A stretch of 64,000 nucleotides of DNA from Paraburkholderia phenoliruptrix. GTDB lineage: Bacteria > Pseudomonadota > Gammaproteobacteria > Burkholderiales > Burkholderiaceae. The notes below the pieces were generated by a model. That model worked only from the letters and a program-made list of their open reading frames with translations. It did no database searches and had not been told where the DNA came from. Below, piece by piece: positions 1 to 8,295 of the stretch; position 1 is the first letter of the stretch; each line of letters opens with the position of its first letter. Location: assembly GCF_019511605.1 (NCBI RefSeq), contig NZ_JAEUAV010000006.1, positions 124,001 through 188,000 on the forward strand, written 5' to 3'. The position numbers were made by a program, and so were the translations under genes.

Positions 1-6
1 GCATCT

Positions 7-111
7 GCGGCTTTGAATGGCGGCTTTGAAGCGCGGCTTTAAAGCGCGGCTTTGAATGGAGGCTTTGAAGCGCGGCGCTGGATTGTGATTTTGAAAGCGC
101 GGTGTGGAATC
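7..111. repeat. Degenerate 13-bp tandem repeat
   Basis: About eight head-to-tail units with consensus GCGGCTTTGAAKS start at 7, 20, 33, 46, 59, 72, 85 and 99. The first five differ by only one to three bases; the last three are decayed and one has 14 bases. It lies downstream of the AraC gene and no convincing gene covers it. It may start before the window edge. Confidence 0.8.
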
Positions 112-227
112 GTAGCTCTCACTGCAACTTCGCACCCAGCTTCAAATCGCGCCTTCAGGCGCGCAGTCGAGCCTCATGTCTGCAAGCGGCCACCGCGCTC
201 GTCAACGCGCGACGCCAAACACGCCTC

Positions 228-1076
228 TCAACGCATCGCCGCCGCGTAGTTCGCCGGCGTCACGCCCAACAGGCGCACGAAAGCCCGCGTCATGTGGCTC
301 TGGTCGGCAAAGCCCGCCGCTGCAGCCGAGTCGGCGAGCGATATGCCGCGTGCTATCAGTTGCCGTGCCAGCGCCACGCGCCGCTGCATCCGGTACGCGT
401 GCGGCGGCAGGCCGGTTTCGTGCGCGAACGCTCGCAGCAACTGGAAGCGGCTGATGCCCGCTTCGTCCGCGAGATCGGCCAGCGTGAGCGGCGCGGCCGG
501 ATCGTCGTCGATACGCGCCCTGGCACGCGCAATCGGTCCGGCCGAGCGCGACGCCAACGCGTTCGCGTGGCGCGTCGTGCGACGGCTCGCGAGCGCGCAC
601 AGCAGATGCGCGATCAGTTCGAGCAACGCGTGCTCGCGCGCGAGGTCATCGCCCGCGCAAGGCGGCTGCACCGCCACCGCAAAGAGCCGCTCGAAAAGAC
701 GCTTGAGCAACACATCTTGCACGACGGGCTGCGCGAGTTCGACGTCGCGCACCTCGGCGCCGCTCAATTCGGCCGCGGCGTCGGCCAGCATGGACGGCTC
801 GAAGTACAGCATGTGCCAGGCACGGCCACGCTCGTCGAGCGGGCTGCCGTCGTGCACTTCGCCGGGGTTGACCGTAATCACGTCGTTCATGCGCGCTTCG
901 ACAGGCCCGCGGCCGCTCGCGGACTTATGCCCGCCGCTGAGAATCACGCCCACGCCGAAACGGTCGTGCGAATGGCGCGGAAACGCGCGCGCGGTTTCGG
1001 CCACCGTCGCCTCCACGCCAGCTATCGCGCAACGGGGCATGTAGACGCGGCCACGCGTCCCGTCGCGCGCGGACAT
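228..1076 (-). CDS. AraC-family transcriptional regulator
   Basis: The 282-residue product has an N-terminal cupin-like sensing half (residues about 10-130, with the early PRHSHDRFGVGVI segment typical of AraC sensor domains) and a C-terminal double helix-turn-helix (about 180-280). The first HTH reads LTLADLADEAGISRFQLLRAF and the second lies in LADSAAAAGFADQSHMTRAF, a form typical of AraC/XylS proteins. It is a cytoplasmic DNA-binding regulator. Its ATG overlaps the stop codon of the upstream serine acetyltransferase by one base (TAATG), so the two are probably co-transcribed and translationally coupled. The effector is not evident from the sequence; the pairing suggests sulfur or amino-acid metabolism, which is inference. 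Confidence 0.9.
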   Translation of the reverse strand: MSARDGTRGRVYMPRCAIAGVEATVAETARAFPRHSHDRFGVGVILSGGHKSASGRGPVEARMNDVITVNPGEVHDGSPLDERGRAWHMLYFEPSMLADAAAELSGAEVRDVELAQPVVQDVLLKRLFERLFAVAVQPPCAGDDLAREHALLELIAHLLCALASRRTTRHANALASRSAGPIARARARIDDDPAAPLTLADLADEAGISRFQLLRAFAHETGLPPHAYRMQRRVALARQLIARGISLADSAAAAGFADQSHMTRAFVRLLGVTPANYAAAMR

Positions 1077-1999
1077 TAGCGCCGCCCTTCGTCGCGCTCG
1101 CCTTCGCGCACCTTGCCTTGCGAAACGCTGCTGCCAGGCGGCACGCTATGCGTGAGCCACACGTTTCCGCCAATCACCGAGCCGCGCCCAATGGTCACGC
1201 GTCCGAGAATCGTCGCGCCTGCGTAGATCACCACGTCGTCCTCGACGATAGGATGCCGCGCATTGCCCTTGATGAGCGTGCCGTCCACATCCGCGGCGAA
1301 GCTCTTGGCCCCGAGCGTCACGGCCTGATACACGCGCACGTGCTCGCCGATAATCGCCGTTTCGCCGATCACGACGCCCGTGCCGTGATCGATGAAAAAA
1401 CTCGGGCCGATCGTCGCGCCCGGATGAATGTCGATGCCGGTCGCGGAATGCGCGATCTCGTTGATAAAGCGCGCGAGCAACGGCACGCCGAGACCATGCA
1501 GCGCATGCGCGAGCCGATGATGCGTCATTGCCCACACCCCCGGATAGCAAAGCAGGATTTCGGTGATGTGCTGCGCAGCCGGGTCGCCGGTGAACGCGGC
1601 CTGAATGTCGCTCACGAGCAGCGCACGAATGCGCGGCAACTGCGTGCCGAACTCGCGGGCCACTTCGAACGCGCGCTCGCGCAATTCGGCCTCCGACGTT
1701 TGCGCGTGTTCGGGCAGGAAGCGCAACGCGCGGCGAATCTGCTCGGCAAGCAGACGCAACGTGCTTTCGAGCGTGTGGCCGACGTAATAGTCGACGGTTT
1801 CGTCAGTCAGATCGGGCGCGCCGTAGTGCGTGGGAAAGAGCGCCGCGCGCAGGCCGGCGACAATGCCGATCACCGCTTCGCGCGAGGGCAGTTCGCGAAT
1901 GCCGAGCGGATGCCGCGTGCGGTGCAACTCTTCACGCGACGCGCGCAGGTCCGCGACGATCTGTTCAAGGCCCCAGTTGTGGGAAGGCACGTTAGGCAT
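1076..1999 (-). CDS. cysE: Serine O-acetyltransferase (EpsC/CysE type)
   Basis: This enzyme transfers acetyl from acetyl-CoA to L-serine to give O-acetylserine, the acceptor for sulfide in cysteine synthesis. The 307-residue product has a helical N-terminal part and, from about residue 190, a left-handed beta-helix of hexapeptide repeats (GIDIHPGATIGPSFFIDHG, VVIGETAIIGEHV, LGRVTIGRGSVIGG). The DHGTGVVIG segment carries the expected catalytic His/Asp region. I chose the ATG at 1997-1999 (protein MPNVPSHNWG); a longer reading frame reaches 2107 but its extra 36 residues look non-coding. The length fits the longer EpsC-like form rather than the E. coli enzyme. The stop overlaps the following AraC gene start. 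Confidence 0.9.
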   Translation of the reverse strand: MPNVPSHNWGLEQIVADLRASREELHRTRHPLGIRELPSREAVIGIVAGLRAALFPTHYGAPDLTDETVDYYVGHTLESTLRLLAEQIRRALRFLPEHAQTSEAELRERAFEVAREFGTQLPRIRALLVSDIQAAFTGDPAAQHITEILLCYPGVWAMTHHRLAHALHGLGVPLLARFINEIAHSATGIDIHPGATIGPSFFIDHGTGVVIGETAIIGEHVRVYQAVTLGAKSFAADVDGTLIKGNARHPIVEDDVVIYAGATILGRVTIGRGSVIGGNVWLTHSVPPGSSVSQGKVREGERDEGRR

Positions 2000-2125
2000 A
2001 AAGACAGCGCCGTGCGACGGGGGCACGGTATCGGGTGATTGTCCCGAGAGATTACCGCGTTTTGCGCAGGCTCGCGCAGCGTTGCGCGAAGGCGTGCGGG
2101 CGCGCAAGCAGAGGCAGCGCGCCGC

Positions 2126-2359
2126 TCAGATGGTCACGCTGCTCGCGTCGATCCAGCGCACCGCCCAATCGCGTGCATGGGCGATGGCGGCCGCTTCATC
2201 GGGAAAGCGCAGATCGGTAGGAAAAAAACGGTTCGCGACGAGCTCGCCGTCGCTCGATCGCGAGATGACCACGTACGGCTGCCAACTGCCGTCGCCGGCC
2301 CGCGCCGGTGCGCAATTTAACAAATAGCCGCGATGTGTAAATGCAGCATCGAAGTGCAT
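2126..2359 (-). CDS. Small conserved-looking protein of unknown function
   Basis: The 77-residue protein begins MHFDAAFTHRGYLLNCAP and contains PYVVISRSSDGELVANRFFPTDLRFPDEAAAIAHARDWAVRWID. That composition, a beta-rich half followed by an amphipathic helix with alternating small and charged residues, looks like a real small folded protein. No signal peptide or membrane segment is visible. An AGGGCGG stretch lies upstream of the ATG as a possible ribosome site. It is transcribed away from the gene at 2638, with a 16-bp palindrome between them. I do not recognise a characterised family. Confidence 0.65.
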   Translation of the reverse strand: MHFDAAFTHRGYLLNCAPARAGDGSWQPYVVISRSSDGELVANRFFPTDLRFPDEAAAIAHARDWAVRWIDASSVTI

Positions 2360-2509
2360 ATGTCACCCGCCCTGACGGCCCCCGTGGAATGTTTTCAGTA
2401 AGCCCGCGTTCGTTGCACACCGCGCCCAAAAAGAGCAGGGAGTATTCCGCACAGTAGAACCGGCGCCGCGCGCATTAACCGCTGCGCTTGAACCTCCCCC
2501 CTCTCGCCG

Positions 2510-2525
2510 GAGTATGATCATACTC
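2510..2525. promoter_or_regulatory. 16-bp perfect palindrome, probable operator
   Basis: GAGTATGATCATACTC is its own reverse complement. It lies between two divergent small genes (starts at 2359 and 2638). The symmetry and position fit a dimeric repressor site. A second inverted repeat, AGGTACG...CGTACCT at about 2587-2613, lies between it and the 2638 ribosome site and could form an RNA hairpin near the start. Confidence 0.5.
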
Positions 2526-2637
2526 TGTAGAAAATGCGCGTTCATTAAAAAAAACGAAAGACGCGCGCTCGCAATCGCCTCGGAAAAGGTACGGACTTTG
2601 CTCTCCTCGTACCTGACTTCTTGCAAGGAGAATGCAT

Positions 2638-3090
2638 ATGAACAGCCATATCGACAAGTCCACAGACGCGGCCAAACCCATGGGCGCGAGCCGCCCCTAC
2701 AGCGCGGAGTTGCATAACGACCGCACGCACGACAGCACGGTCGACACCGACGGCAAGAACCACGAAGCCGCGCGCATTGCAGGGCAAAGCCCCATAGCCG
2801 TGGACGAGATCACCAACAGCAACGCAACGCTCGTCAACAGCGTGCCGGAAGCGCTCGACGGCATGGCGGGGTTCGACAGCCGGGTGGGCGGCAATCATCT
2901 GTTGCTTGCGCTCGCGCCTGGCTACACGGTGATCGACAAGGGCATGCTGGAGCCGCAGGCGCTGCATTCCACGGACGATCTCTTCGACTATTCGCGCGCG
3001 GGTGAAAACCGCGGCGAACGCGGCCGCGCCCATTACGCCCTTAATCATTTGCGCCCCACGCGGCTGATCGAAATACATCGCGTGAAATAA
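2638..3090 (+). CDS. Hypothetical hydrophilic protein
   Basis: The 150-residue product begins MNSHIDKSTDAAKPMGASRP. AAGGAG at 2625-2630 is seven bases before the ATG at 2638, so this start is preferred to the in-frame ATG at 2632, which is only one base away. The protein is polar, rich in N, D, H and S, with no membrane segment or signal peptide. A middle stretch (NATLVNSVPEALDGMAGFDSRVGGNHLLLALAPGYTVIDKGMLEPQ) looks more structured. I do not recognise a family. The strong ribosome site and the upstream palindrome support real expression. Confidence 0.6.
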   Translation: MNSHIDKSTDAAKPMGASRPYSAELHNDRTHDSTVDTDGKNHEAARIAGQSPIAVDEITNSNATLVNSVPEALDGMAGFDSRVGGNHLLLALAPGYTVIDKGMLEPQALHSTDDLFDYSRAGENRGERGRAHYALNHLRPTRLIEIHRVK

Positions 3091-3299
3091 TCAGTTCTTT
3101 CTGCACGTTTTGTTTGAATTGCGCCGGTCAAGCCGATTTGTCGGTGGATACCGGCGCCCTCGTCGTTTAACAGCCCGCGCTTTAAACGAATATCCGCAAT
3201 TAGAAACTGGCGGTTGCGAGACCTGCTCGCCGCCGGGGCTTTTTGTTGCGGTGCGACGCGGCGCACAATCGCCGCACGTCAAACTCAACGGAGCAGCGA

Positions 3300-3905
3300 A
3301 TGAAAAAGATCGTCGTGATCGGCGCCACCGGCACCCTCGGCCAGGCAGTGAGCGCGGAGCTGAAGGCGCGCCATGAAGTCGTCGAGGTCGGTGCTACGCG
3401 CGGCCAGTATCAGGTGGACAGCACAGATCCCGCGAGCGTCGAGCGGCTTTTTGGCGAGATCGGCAAGGTGGACGGGGTCGTCACGACCATCGGCAAACTG
3501 CATTTCGGTCCGCTGCCGCAAATGAGTATCGAACAGTTCTGGGTCGGCCTGCGGGACAAGCTGATGGGGCAGATCAACGTCGTGCTCACGGCGCAGCACT
3601 ATGTGAACGACGGCGGCTCGTTCACGCTGACCAGCGGCATTGTTGGCGACGAGCCGATTCGCGAGGGCGCGAATGCGACGACCGTCAATCTGGCATTGGA
3701 AGGTTTCGTGCGCGGCGCGGCAATCGAACTGCCGCGCGGCATTCGTATCAACGTAGTCAGCCCGACGGTGTTGAGCGAGTCGATGGAAGCCTACGCGCCG
3801 TACTTCCGTGGCTTCGAACCGGTCACGGCGCAGCGCGCTGCGCAAGCGTATCTGCGCAGTGTGGAAGGCGCGCAGACCGGCCGCGTTTATCGCGTGGGCT
3901 ACTGA
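3300..3905 (+). CDS. Short SDR-fold protein without the canonical YxxxK pair
   Basis: The 201-residue protein starts MKKIVVIGATGTLGQAV, a clear Rossmann-fold nucleotide site (GATGTLG) of the short-chain dehydrogenase/reductase superfamily. GGAG lies upstream of the ATG at 3300. The Ser region is present (SFTLTSGIVG), but where YxxxK is expected the sequence reads NATTVNLALEGFVRGAA, so the usual catalytic Tyr and Lys are absent. At about 200 residues it is shorter than classical SDRs (about 250). It may be an atypical reductase or a nucleotide-binding protein. It is monocistronic here, and the ABC transporter genes converge on it. Confidence 0.85.
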   Translation: MKKIVVIGATGTLGQAVSAELKARHEVVEVGATRGQYQVDSTDPASVERLFGEIGKVDGVVTTIGKLHFGPLPQMSIEQFWVGLRDKLMGQINVVLTAQHYVNDGGSFTLTSGIVGDEPIREGANATTVNLALEGFVRGAAIELPRGIRINVVSPTVLSESMEAYAPYFRGFEPVTAQRAAQAYLRSVEGAQTGRVYRVGY

Positions 3906-3962
3906 GCGAGCTACCGAGCGACCCAGCAATAGGGCCGGCGCGTTCGCAAGTTGCGACGCGCT

Positions 3963-4892
3963 TCAGTGCTTCTGCTCCTTCACGCGTGAGACGATCTGCG
4001 TCGGGCTCACGAACTGCAGCGCGATCAGCACCCAGATCAGCGTGATCGCCATGTAGATCATCGCCATCGCGTCGATGGATTGCGGCGCCCGCACGCCAGT
4101 GGAAAACACCGCGTAATACAGTGCGACCACCAGTGTTTGCGTCGCGGGCCCCGCTGTGAAAAACGTCAGCTCGAACATGCCGATGGTCCGCACCAGCACG
4201 AGCAACGCGGCCGCCAGCATGCCGGGCACGAGCAGCGGCAACAGCACGTAGCGGAAATAGCGAAACGTGTTGGCGCCGAAAATTCGCGCCGCCGCTTCGA
4301 GGTTCGGATCGATCTGCTCGATAAACGGCGTCATGACCAGAATCACGAAAGGCAGCGCGGGTACGAGGTTCGCCAGTATCACGCCGCTTAGCGTACCGGC
4401 GAGCCCCACTTTGTACATCACCGTTGCCATGGGTATGCCGTAGGTGACGGGCGGCACCATCAACGGCAGCAGAAAAACCAGCATGGCGATGCGCTTGCCG
4501 GGAAACTGCACGCGCGCGAGCGCATACGCCGCGGGCACGCCGAGCAGCACCGACAGCACGACGACTGCGCCCACCACCTCGAGCGTCACCCACAACACGC
4601 TCGCCAACTGGAAGTCGCGCCACGCCTGCGCATACCAATGCAGCGTGAAGCCCTGCGGCAGCAGGGTGCCGAACCAGCGCGTCGCGATTGAATTGACCGC
4701 CACCGTCGCAATCAGCAACACGACGTTGACGAGGAAGAACACCATTGCGCCCCACACCAGCACGCGCCACGCGCGGCCCGCTGCGCTCTCTTGCGGCTTC
4801 GCGCGCTTGCCGGGCTTGCGGGCTCCGTCGCTCGCTTCTGCTGCGGCTGGCGCGGACCAGGCAGACGGCGCGCCGCGATGCTCGGTCCTCAT
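3963..4892 (-). CDS. ABC transporter permease (PotC-like)
   Basis: This 309-residue inner-membrane protein has about six predicted membrane segments after a polar 45-residue N-terminal tail, which is longer than usual. The cytoplasmic EAA loop that contacts the ATPase reads DPNLEAAARIFGANTFRYFRYVLLP (around residue 210). Together with the second permease, the ATPase and the periplasmic protein it forms a spermidine/putrescine/iron-type importer. Its ATG overlaps the preceding permease stop by one base. It is the last gene of the four-gene operon. The transported substrate cannot be read from the sequence. Confidence 0.9.
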   Translation of the reverse strand: MRTEHRGAPSAWSAPAAAEASDGARKPGKRAKPQESAAGRAWRVLVWGAMVFFLVNVVLLIATVAVNSIATRWFGTLLPQGFTLHWYAQAWRDFQLASVLWVTLEVVGAVVVLSVLLGVPAAYALARVQFPGKRIAMLVFLLPLMVPPVTYGIPMATVMYKVGLAGTLSGVILANLVPALPFVILVMTPFIEQIDPNLEAAARIFGANTFRYFRYVLLPLLVPGMLAAALLVLVRTIGMFELTFFTAGPATQTLVVALYYAVFSTGVRAPQSIDAMAMIYMAITLIWVLIALQFVSPTQIVSRVKEQKH

Positions 4893-5788
4893 CAGCCTTT
4901 GCCTCCTGTTGCCGGGCCGCTGTAGAAGAGCCGTCGCGCGCCAAGCATCGCGGCGACCACCAGCAGTTGCACGAAGCCCATCACCATCGCAATCGCGGAG
5001 GCGAGCGAATAGTCATAGCTTTCGAACGCTGCTTCGGCGGCAGCAATCGACATCACGCGTGTCGGTCCCGCGGGCGCGCCCAGCAGCACCGCCGATGGAA
5101 ACACCGAAAACGCCTGCACGAACGAAAGACACGCGGCCATCGTCAAGCCGGGCACGAGCAGCGGTAAATAGATGCGCAGAAACTGTTGCCAAGGGCTCGC
5201 ACCGAGCGTGGCGGCAGCGCTCGCGAGCGTGGGGTCGATGCCGGTCACGTACGACAGTGTCAACAGAAATGCGAACGGGAAACCGGACACGATCAGCGAA
5301 ATCAGCACGCCCCAAAAGTTATGCGTGAGCCGCACTTCGCTCGCATAGAGATGCAGACCGTGCAGCGCTTGCGGGAACCAGCCGTTCGGCCCGAAGTAAG
5401 TGAGCATGCCGTCGGCGATCAGCACAGTGCCGAGCGTGACCGGAATCACCAGCAACGTGGTCACGAACTTCTGATAACGCGAATACCGTCGCAACGCGAA
5501 TGCAACCGGCACCGAGACGCCCACGTTGATCAGCGTCGCGGGCACGGCGAGCTTTAATGTGACGAGAATGGTCGGCCACATCGACGTGTCGGTGAAGAAC
5601 GTCAGATAGTTGGCCCATGCGCTGCCGCCGTTCATCGGCCGGAACGACAGTGCAAGACCGTAGGCGAACGGATAGATGAACAACGCGACGATAAAGAGCA
5701 ACGCCGGCGTGACGAGCCAAGCCTTGGCGTCGCGCTGCAGTGTGGGCGCGGTGGGCGGCACGGGCGTGGGCAACGTCGGTGAGTTCAT
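4892..5788 (-). CDS. ABC transporter permease (PotB-like)
   Basis: This 298-residue inner-membrane permease has a first segment near residues 28-50 (LVTPALLFIVALFIYPFAYGL) and about six segments in total. Its EAA-type loop reads DPTLASAAATLGASPWQQFLRIYLPLL near residue 190. It pairs with the downstream PotC-like permease to form the channel. The start overlaps the end of the ATPase gene by four bases, consistent with translational coupling. Assignment to the polyamine/2-aminoethylphosphonate/iron-type permease group is by pattern; the substrate is unknown. Confidence 0.9.
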   Translation of the reverse strand: MNSPTLPTPVPPTAPTLQRDAKAWLVTPALLFIVALFIYPFAYGLALSFRPMNGGSAWANYLTFFTDTSMWPTILVTLKLAVPATLINVGVSVPVAFALRRYSRYQKFVTTLLVIPVTLGTVLIADGMLTYFGPNGWFPQALHGLHLYASEVRLTHNFWGVLISLIVSGFPFAFLLTLSYVTGIDPTLASAAATLGASPWQQFLRIYLPLLVPGLTMAACLSFVQAFSVFPSAVLLGAPAGPTRVMSIAAAEAAFESYDYSLASAIAMVMGFVQLLVVAAMLGARRLFYSGPATGGKG

Positions 5789-6864
5789 GCCGCCTCTGCG
5801 TCATACACCAGCGTGCGCGACGGCGGTACGCGCAAGCTGATGCGCTGGCCCTCTTCGAACTCGCCCGCCACGCGCGCCCACAAGTCGCCGAACGCGGTCT
5901 TCACGCGCAGCAACGAACTGTTGCCGCCATATTCGACCACGTTGACCAAGGCGTCGAACGCGTTATCGGTGTCCGGCGCCACGCGCTCCATGTCTTCGGG
6001 ACGCAACGCCACGCTCACGCGTTTGCTGTTGAACGCTGCCATGGGCGTGCCGATCAGACGCACGCCATTCGCGCTCACCACGACGCCTTCGCCCTGCGTG
6101 CCTTCAAGCGTGAATTCGGCGACATTGCGATAGCCCATGAAGCGCGCAACATGCAGATTGCGCGGCCGCGTGTAGACCTCTTTCGGCGTCGCGACCTGTT
6201 GCACCACGCCCTCTCTCATCACGACGATGCGGTCGGCCATCGAAAGCGCTTCGTCCTGATCGTGCGTGACGTACAGCGTCGCGCGTTCGAGCTGACTATG
6301 AATACGCCGGATTTCGGCGCGCATTTCGATACGCAGCTTCGTATCGAGGTTGGAAAGCGGTTCGTCCATCAGAATGAGCGGCGGCTCGATGACGATGGCG
6401 CGCGCAATCGCCACACGCTGTTGCTGACCGCCCGAAAGCTGCCCCGGCAACTTGCGCTCATGGCCGACCAGTTGCACCAGTTGCAGCGCCTCGCGCGCGC
6501 GTCGCGCAATGTCGCTTTTGCCGACACCGCGCATTTTCAGACCGAAGCCGACGTTATCGAGCACGCTCATATGCGGAAACAGCGCGTAGTTCTGAAACAC
6601 CATGCCGAAGCCGCGCTTTTCCGGCGGCAACACGTCGATCCGTTTGTCGTCGAGCCAGATGCCGCCGCCGCTCAACGGTTGCAAACCGGCAATGCAGTTC
6701 AGCGCCGTCGACTTGCCGCAGCCCGAAGGTCCGAGCAGCGCGATGAACTCGCCGCGCCGAATGTTCAGGTCGAGTCCTTGCAGCGCCGCGATAGACTGAC
6801 CTTCCGCGTTCGTGAAATTGCGGCTCACCGAATCGAGCCGCAACTGCTCAAAGTGGTGCTTCAT
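5785..6864 (-). CDS. ABC transporter ATP-binding protein (PotA-like)
   Basis: This 359-residue ATPase powers the importer. It has Walker A GPSGCGKS (about residue 46), a Q-loop in FQNYALFPHM, the signature LSGGQQQR, Walker B LILMDEP and the switch His in YVTHDQDEA. After residue about 240 a TOBE-type C-terminal regulatory domain follows, as in PotA/MalK-class ATPases. It lies between the binding-protein gene (81 bases upstream) and the permeases. The full set of motifs indicates an active enzyme. Confidence 0.95.
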   Translation of the reverse strand: MKHHFEQLRLDSVSRNFTNAEGQSIAALQGLDLNIRRGEFIALLGPSGCGKSTALNCIAGLQPLSGGGIWLDDKRIDVLPPEKRGFGMVFQNYALFPHMSVLDNVGFGLKMRGVGKSDIARRAREALQLVQLVGHERKLPGQLSGGQQQRVAIARAIVIEPPLILMDEPLSNLDTKLRIEMRAEIRRIHSQLERATLYVTHDQDEALSMADRIVVMREGVVQQVATPKEVYTRPRNLHVARFMGYRNVAEFTLEGTQGEGVVVSANGVRLIGTPMAAFNSKRVSVALRPEDMERVAPDTDNAFDALVNVVEYGGNSSLLRVKTAFGDLWARVAGEFEEGQRISLRVPPSRTLVYDAEAA

Positions 6865-6945
6865 GGGCGGTTTCCTGATGCGCGCGAGCCGTCACGCGCG
6901 AATCGCACTGGCATGGATGGTCGAGCGCAGGCGCACAGGGACGGG

Positions 6946-8115
6946 CTATTTGGTCTTCTGCGCGCCGACTTCCGTGTCCCACTTCCTGAACGCGGCGACC
7001 ATTGCGGCCGCATTGAGCGGCAAAACGTGCGGACGTTCTGCCAGCAGCTTTGCGTACTCAGGGCGTCCATATTTCTTCAGGACTTCCTGGCTATGCGCGG
7101 GAGCCTGTGCCTCGGTGAGGCCCTTGATCGCAGGGCCGGGATAGAAGTAGCCGTCGTCGTAGGTCATGGCCTGCTGCGCGGGCTCCAGCATGAAGTTCAT
7201 CAGCTTGTAGAGCACCTCGAGTTTTTCTTTCGGCACGCCCTTGGGAATCACCATGTAGTGCGCGTCGTTCACCCACGTCATGTTGTCGAACGCCTGCACG
7301 CGGAAATCGGCCGGCACGATGCCCAGCGCGCGTGGATTGATGTCCCAGCCTGTCACCGTGACCGTCATGTCGCGCGTGCCCTCGCCCAGCTCCTTCATGA
7401 CCGCCGAGGTGCCGCCCGGATAGTACGGAATGCATTCGTTCAGTTGCTTGAGGAAGGCCCAGGTCTTGTCCCAACCGTTGATGGGATCTTGCGGATTCTT
7501 GTCGCCGAGTACATACGGCAGGCCCATCAGAAATGTGCGGCCCGGGCCCGAGTTCGCGGGACGCGCGTAGATCAGCTTGTCCGGATGGGCTTTGCACCAT
7601 TGCAGCAGTTGCTCCGGCGTTTTCGGCGGATCGCTGACTTTCGCGGGGTTGAATTCGAGGAGCGGTCCGGCCGGCATATACGCGACTTCCAGACCGAAGC
7701 CCTGCGCGAGCTCCTGCATCTTGCGCGGACCGGGCGCGTATTTGTCGAGCACGCCGGGGAACTGCGCCGCATTGTCGGGCAGCAGCTTCGTCCACAGGTT
7801 CTGTTCGATGCCGGCCGCGAGTGCGTCCGTGCCGGTCAGCACGAGGTCGATGTCGGAGCGGCCGGCCGCCTGCATTGCCTTGATCTTGCCGGGCAATTGC
7901 GGCGCGGGTGCGTTCGTGTAGGTGATATTGGCGACGAGGTTCGGATACTTCGCCTTGAACGCCTCGAAGCCCTTTTGCGTGAGTTGCAGATCGCCGGCCA
8001 CGTCGACGATATTGAGTGTGACCGGATCGGCCGCATACGCGGACGATGCGAATGCGGCGCTCGCCGCGAGACATACCGACACCAGCCCGAGCGACAACCT
8101 GCACGAAACAGTCAT
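6946..8115 (-). CDS. Periplasmic solute-binding protein of the ABC importer
   Basis: The 389-residue protein has a Sec signal peptide (hydrophobic LGLVSVCLAASAAFASS, cleavage likely after AYA-A near residue 29) and then the alpha/beta pattern of type II extracellular binding proteins (NIVDVAGDLQLTQKGFEAFKAKYPNL; DIDLVLTGTDALAAG). It captures the substrate in the periplasm and delivers it to the permeases. It is the first gene of the operon and probably follows the promoter in 8116-8295. Resemblance to PotD-like and other cluster D binding proteins does not fix the ligand. Confidence 0.9.
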   Translation of the reverse strand: MTVSCRLSLGLVSVCLAASAAFASSAYAADPVTLNIVDVAGDLQLTQKGFEAFKAKYPNLVANITYTNAPAPQLPGKIKAMQAAGRSDIDLVLTGTDALAAGIEQNLWTKLLPDNAAQFPGVLDKYAPGPRKMQELAQGFGLEVAYMPAGPLLEFNPAKVSDPPKTPEQLLQWCKAHPDKLIYARPANSGPGRTFLMGLPYVLGDKNPQDPINGWDKTWAFLKQLNECIPYYPGGTSAVMKELGEGTRDMTVTVTGWDINPRALGIVPADFRVQAFDNMTWVNDAHYMVIPKGVPKEKLEVLYKLMNFMLEPAQQAMTYDDGYFYPGPAIKGLTEAQAPAHSQEVLKKYGRPEYAKLLAERPHVLPLNAAAMVAAFRKWDTEVGAQKTK

Positions 8116-8295
8116 TGCGTCTCCTCGCTTCTTGGTATGAAGTCCGCCGGTCGACTACCCCTTGCGTCTTGTCTCCTTCAACCACTGCAACATAGCGAAG
8201 CGGCACAGCCGATGTCAAGCAAATACGCGTGAGCGCGTTTCATCCACTGATCGATGGGCGCGGGCTTCCTGCGCGCCGCGTTGCGCAGCGCGCGT

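Noticed and set aside
102..1079. Long plus-strand frames opposite the AraC and acetyltransferase genes
   Set aside because: Their products are arginine/histidine-rich without family motifs, typical of antisense frames in GC-rich DNA; the minus strand has clear domains.
5740..8232. An 830-codon plus-strand frame
   Set aside because: It is entirely opposite the ATPase and binding-protein genes, which have all expected motifs; the product is His/Arg-rich with no fold signature.
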